Source: Sinotaia quadrata (taxonomy: Eukaryota; Mollusca; Gastropoda; Architaenioglossa; Viviparidae). Taken from it: a DNA stretch of 64,000 bases. Under the pieces are notes generated by a model. That model did not search any database, was not told the origin of the DNA, and saw only the letters and a list, made by a program, of their open reading frames with translations. Position numbers and translations under genes: made by a program. How positions within the stretch are numbered: the stretch's first letter is position 1; every line of letters starts with the position of its first letter. Positions 62,401 to 64,000 of this stretch are shown piece by piece. The DNA lies in the NCBI GenBank assembly GCA_028829895.1, contig CM054183.1:70961071-71025070 (forward strand), read 5' to 3'.

Positions 62401-64000
62401 GACAATAATCCTTTCGATGGTTACGGTAAGCAATATGTCACCTTGAAATAATATGGAATATCCTTTAATGATCCTGGTTAACTGTTTGTCAAAATAACAT
62501 TTTGACATTTGGTGGAGGAAATTTAGTCAATAGTATGCTTGCGTTCAAATATCTCAATAAATTATTTTTTGTAGAAATGGCTGGTCTTTCTTTTCCGAAA
62601 TGACTAATTTCTTTCTTTCCACTAAATGGTTGTCTTTCTTTCCCTAAATGGTTGTCTTTCTTTTCCCAAAATGACTAATTTCTTTCTTTCCCTAAATAAT
62701 TGTCTTTCTTTCCCTAAATAATTGTCTTTCTTTCCCTAAATAATTGTCTTTCTTTCCCTAAATGGTTGTCTTTCTTTTCCAAAATGACTGATTTCTTTCT
62801 TTCCCTAAATAGCGGTATTTCTTTCCCCTAAAGGGTTATCCTTCTTTGCCCTAAAACTGTCTTTCCCTAAAAAAAATAAAAATGATTGTCTTTCTTTCCC
62901 CTAAATGATTGTCTTTCTTTCCCCTAAATGATTGTCTTTCCTTCCACTAAATAATTGTCTTTCTTTCCCCATAATGATTGTCTTTCTTTCCACTAAATGA
63001 TTGTCTTTCTTTCCACTAAATGATTGTCTTTCTTTTCCCTAGGTAAATTACTGGCACACGCGTTCCAGCCAGGTAACGGCCTGGGCGGTGACGTTCATTT
63101 CGATGCGGATGAAAACTGGTCGCTTGGAACAAGTCGAGGAACAGACCTGGAAATAGTGGCCGCACACGAATTCGGACATGCACTGGGCCTCGGCCACTCC
63201 CGGATCACTGACGCCCTCATGGCTCCATTCTACAAATACGTGCCGGACTTGAAACTGCACGAGGATGACGTCAGAGGCATACAGTCACTGTACGGTAAGT
63301 AGATCAAAAGGACTTTCTATTTGTGTAACGGAAAAATGGAAAGATGTCAGTGAAGTTTAACATGCTTAACAGTAGGCACATCAATCACTGCCATCACTTG
63401 TCAGAAGTAATTTGTCAGTGAACACCAATCTCTTCCATCAGTTGTAAGTGGATGTGTGTCTCAGCGTGCAATCTCTGTCATGTTATTGAACATAATTTTC
63501 ATCATGTTTCTCGATGGTGTCAGATATTACTTTGTCGCACCACTTTTTCTTCAAAATTCGTTATAGTATTTTAGCCATTCCCTACTCTTCTGGAGCGGTG
63601 AAGAATCTATATCGTTCATGACTTTAACCTTTCACATGAAGCAATATACTTAGACGTGACGTAACGCAAATTAACTTGATCTCTTTGTGACTGCACTTAA
63701 ACGTAACCCAAATTAACTTGATATCTTTGTGACTGCACTTAGACGTAACCCAAATTAACTTGATATCTTTGTGACTGCACTTAGACGTAACCCAACCCAA
63801 ATTAACTTGATCTTTGTGACTGCACTTACACGTAACCCAAATTAACCTGATCTCTTTGTGACTGCACTTACATATAACCCAACCCAAATTAACTTGATCT
63901 CTTTGTGACTGCACTTACATGTAACCCAACCCAAATTAACTTGATCTCTTTGTGACTGCACTTACATGTAACCCAACACAAATTAACTTGATCTCTTTGT
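56202..64000 (+). CDS. Matrix metalloproteinase (M10A), 5' part; runs off the right edge
   Basis: Exons are 56202-56444, 57507-57598, 58974-59122, 60919-60994, 62289-62425 and 63043-63294. All junctions are GT-AG with agreeing phases, giving 316 codons plus one base. The protein has a signal peptide (about 1-24), an acidic N-terminal stretch, a propeptide helix (GFLQKYGYL), the cysteine switch PRCGVPD (Cys139) that blocks the zinc, and a catalytic domain with [11 protein letters not shown] (His274, Glu275, His278, His284) and Met-turn Met292. Such enzymes are secreted zinc endopeptidases acting on extracellular matrix. No furin site (RxKR) separates pro and catalytic parts, so activation is probably extracellular. 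A linker and hemopexin domain, if present, lie beyond the window. Which MMP subtype it is cannot be told here. Confidence 0.95.
56540..57440. repeat. Two minisatellites in MMP intron 1
   Basis: First an 81-bp unit at 56540-56985 (GTTATTTATGTCGTGTTATT core, shortening to about 45 bp at the right), then a 40-bp unit at 57090-57440 (ACATGTATTTACAGAGTCTA core). The plus frames are all open across the first, giving spurious 105-178-codon ORFs. The second carries repeated TTTACAG acceptor-like motifs. Confidence 0.85.
57507..57598 (+). CDS. MMP exon 2: propeptide
   Basis: 92 bases; acceptor CTCTTGCAG, donor CTTCG then GTAAGA. It encodes [20 protein letters not shown] then [10 protein letters not shown], the first propeptide helices (the F/YLxKYGYL motif). 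Confidence 0.92.
57640..58745. repeat. Minisatellites of MMP intron 2
   Basis: Three units: 33 bp at 57835-58050 (TCTAAATCAAGTTATGTCTG core), 33-36 bp at 58215-58380 (TTACTGATTGTAACGCAAGA core), and 63 bp at 58470-58745 (TGGTAACTAAGAATTTATAA core, four near-perfect copies). All share a loose AATCAAGAC-like word and may derive from one ancestral repeat. Confidence 0.85.
58974..59122 (+). CDS. MMP exon 3: end of propeptide with cysteine switch
   Basis: 149 bases; acceptor CATTCTACAG, donor CTGG then GTATGG. It encodes [20 protein letters not shown] then [12 protein letters not shown]. The Cys of PRCGVPD coordinates the catalytic zinc in the latent enzyme. Confidence 0.96.
59155..60845. repeat. 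Minisatellites of MMP intron 3
   Basis: A 43-bp unit at 59155-59620 (AAAGAAATATGTTTGAGGAC core, ten copies), a degenerate unit of about 48 bp at 59680-59850 (TTAGTTCTGGGAGCG core), unassigned DNA at 59851-60324, and a 42-bp unit at 60325-60845 (AACAAAATCAAGGGAAGATA core, about twelve copies). The 42-bp array is open on both strands. Confidence 0.88.
60919..60994 (+). CDS. MMP exon 4: start of catalytic domain
   Basis: 76 bases; acceptor TTTTTTTCAG, donor CAGTG then GTAAGC. It encodes [20 protein letters not shown] then EVDQ, the first strand of the catalytic domain (family pattern W.k..LTY). Confidence 0.85.
61060..62275. repeat. Three consecutive minisatellites in MMP intron 4
   Basis: 25-bp unit at 61060-61410 (TAATTGTAGTTCATACACGA core, fourteen copies), 37-bp unit at 61475-61675 (TTATTATGGAACTTATATAA core, five copies), and about 46-bp unit at 61730-62275 (ACAGATAAATATGGTACACT core, eleven copies, with a higher-order pattern marked by an inserted GACGAGTAA). 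They fill almost the whole intron up to the acceptor. Confidence 0.92.
62289..62425 (+). CDS. MMP exon 5: catalytic domain, first zinc ligands
   Basis: 137 bases; acceptor TGTTCATAG, donor TACG then GTAAGC. It encodes [20 protein letters not shown] then [23 protein letters not shown]. His and Asp of HGD are ligands of the structural zinc in this family. Confidence 0.96.
62590..63040 (+). repeat. About 20-bp pyrimidine-rich minisatellite ending at the exon 6 acceptor
   Basis: The unit AAATGATTGTCTTTCTTTCC occurs about twenty times with variants. The last copy provides the polypyrimidine tract and TAG acceptor of exon 6. Confidence 0.9.
63043..63294 (+). CDS. MMP exon 6: catalytic zinc site
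   Basis: 252 bases; acceptor TTTTCCCTAG, donor TACG then GTAAGT. It encodes [20 protein letters not shown], then the zinc helix [14 protein letters not shown] and the Met-turn ALMAPFY, ending [10 protein letters not shown]. All catalytic residues are intact. Confidence 0.97.
63655..64000. repeat. About 46-bp minisatellite at the right edge (MMP intron 6)
   Basis: The core AACCCAAATTAACTTGATCT with CTTTGTGACTGCACTTACA occurs eight times and continues past the window. A 96-codon minus ORF here is an artefact. Confidence 0.88.

Overview
The window is AT-rich animal nuclear DNA. Spliced genes have GT-AG introns, CA/TG microsatellites are common, transposons are nested, and introns are filled with minisatellites. 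The two host genes, the LINE and the hAT families are metazoan. The general style (large introns, heavy tandem repeats, Ty3/gypsy-like LTRs, hAT copies) fits a mollusc or other lophotrochozoan; that placement is inference and no sequence here proves the species.

Left part, 1-15.6 kb. The 5' end of an LTR retroelement lies on the minus strand: an LTR at 3642-5320, a primer-binding-like site, and a 986-codon ORF at 69-3029 with no recognised domain. The element runs off the left edge. Next come minisatellites and AT-rich DNA downstream of TMEM144, plus a degraded hAT transposon at 13649-14944 inserted into a 26-bp satellite.

Middle part, 15.6-37 kb, minus strand. I could assemble a complete TMEM144 orthologue from nine coding exons (15605-33481; 389 codons plus stop; all splice phases agree). 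A probable non-coding first exon and TATA box sit near 36.83-36.93 kb. It encodes a multi-pass membrane protein of the TMEM144 family. Its introns hold about twenty separate minisatellite arrays and a 2.18-kb LTR-like insertion (29555-31730).

Intergenic part, 37-55.6 kb. This contains several arrays, an unassigned exon-like segment (42101-42206, minus), an internally deleted hAT element with a BED-finger remnant (42400-43057), a broken LINE (about 46.86-51.6 kb) split by a solo LTR with a perfect 5-bp target duplication (49606-51214), and a nearly full-length hAT transposon of the GTF2IRD2/Charlie8 type with an 8-bp target duplication (51719-55257).

Right part, 55.6-64 kb, plus strand. This is the 5' part of a matrix metalloproteinase gene. 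It has an AP-1 site, a TATA box, and six exons covering signal peptide, propeptide with cysteine switch, and the catalytic domain with its zinc site. The gene continues past the window; any hemopexin domain would lie outside.

The two host genes are unrelated in function and appear independent. I found no new defence-like or gene-cluster system. The least explained items are the 986-codon retroelement ORF, the exon-like segment at 42.1 kb, and the exceptional density of minisatellites.
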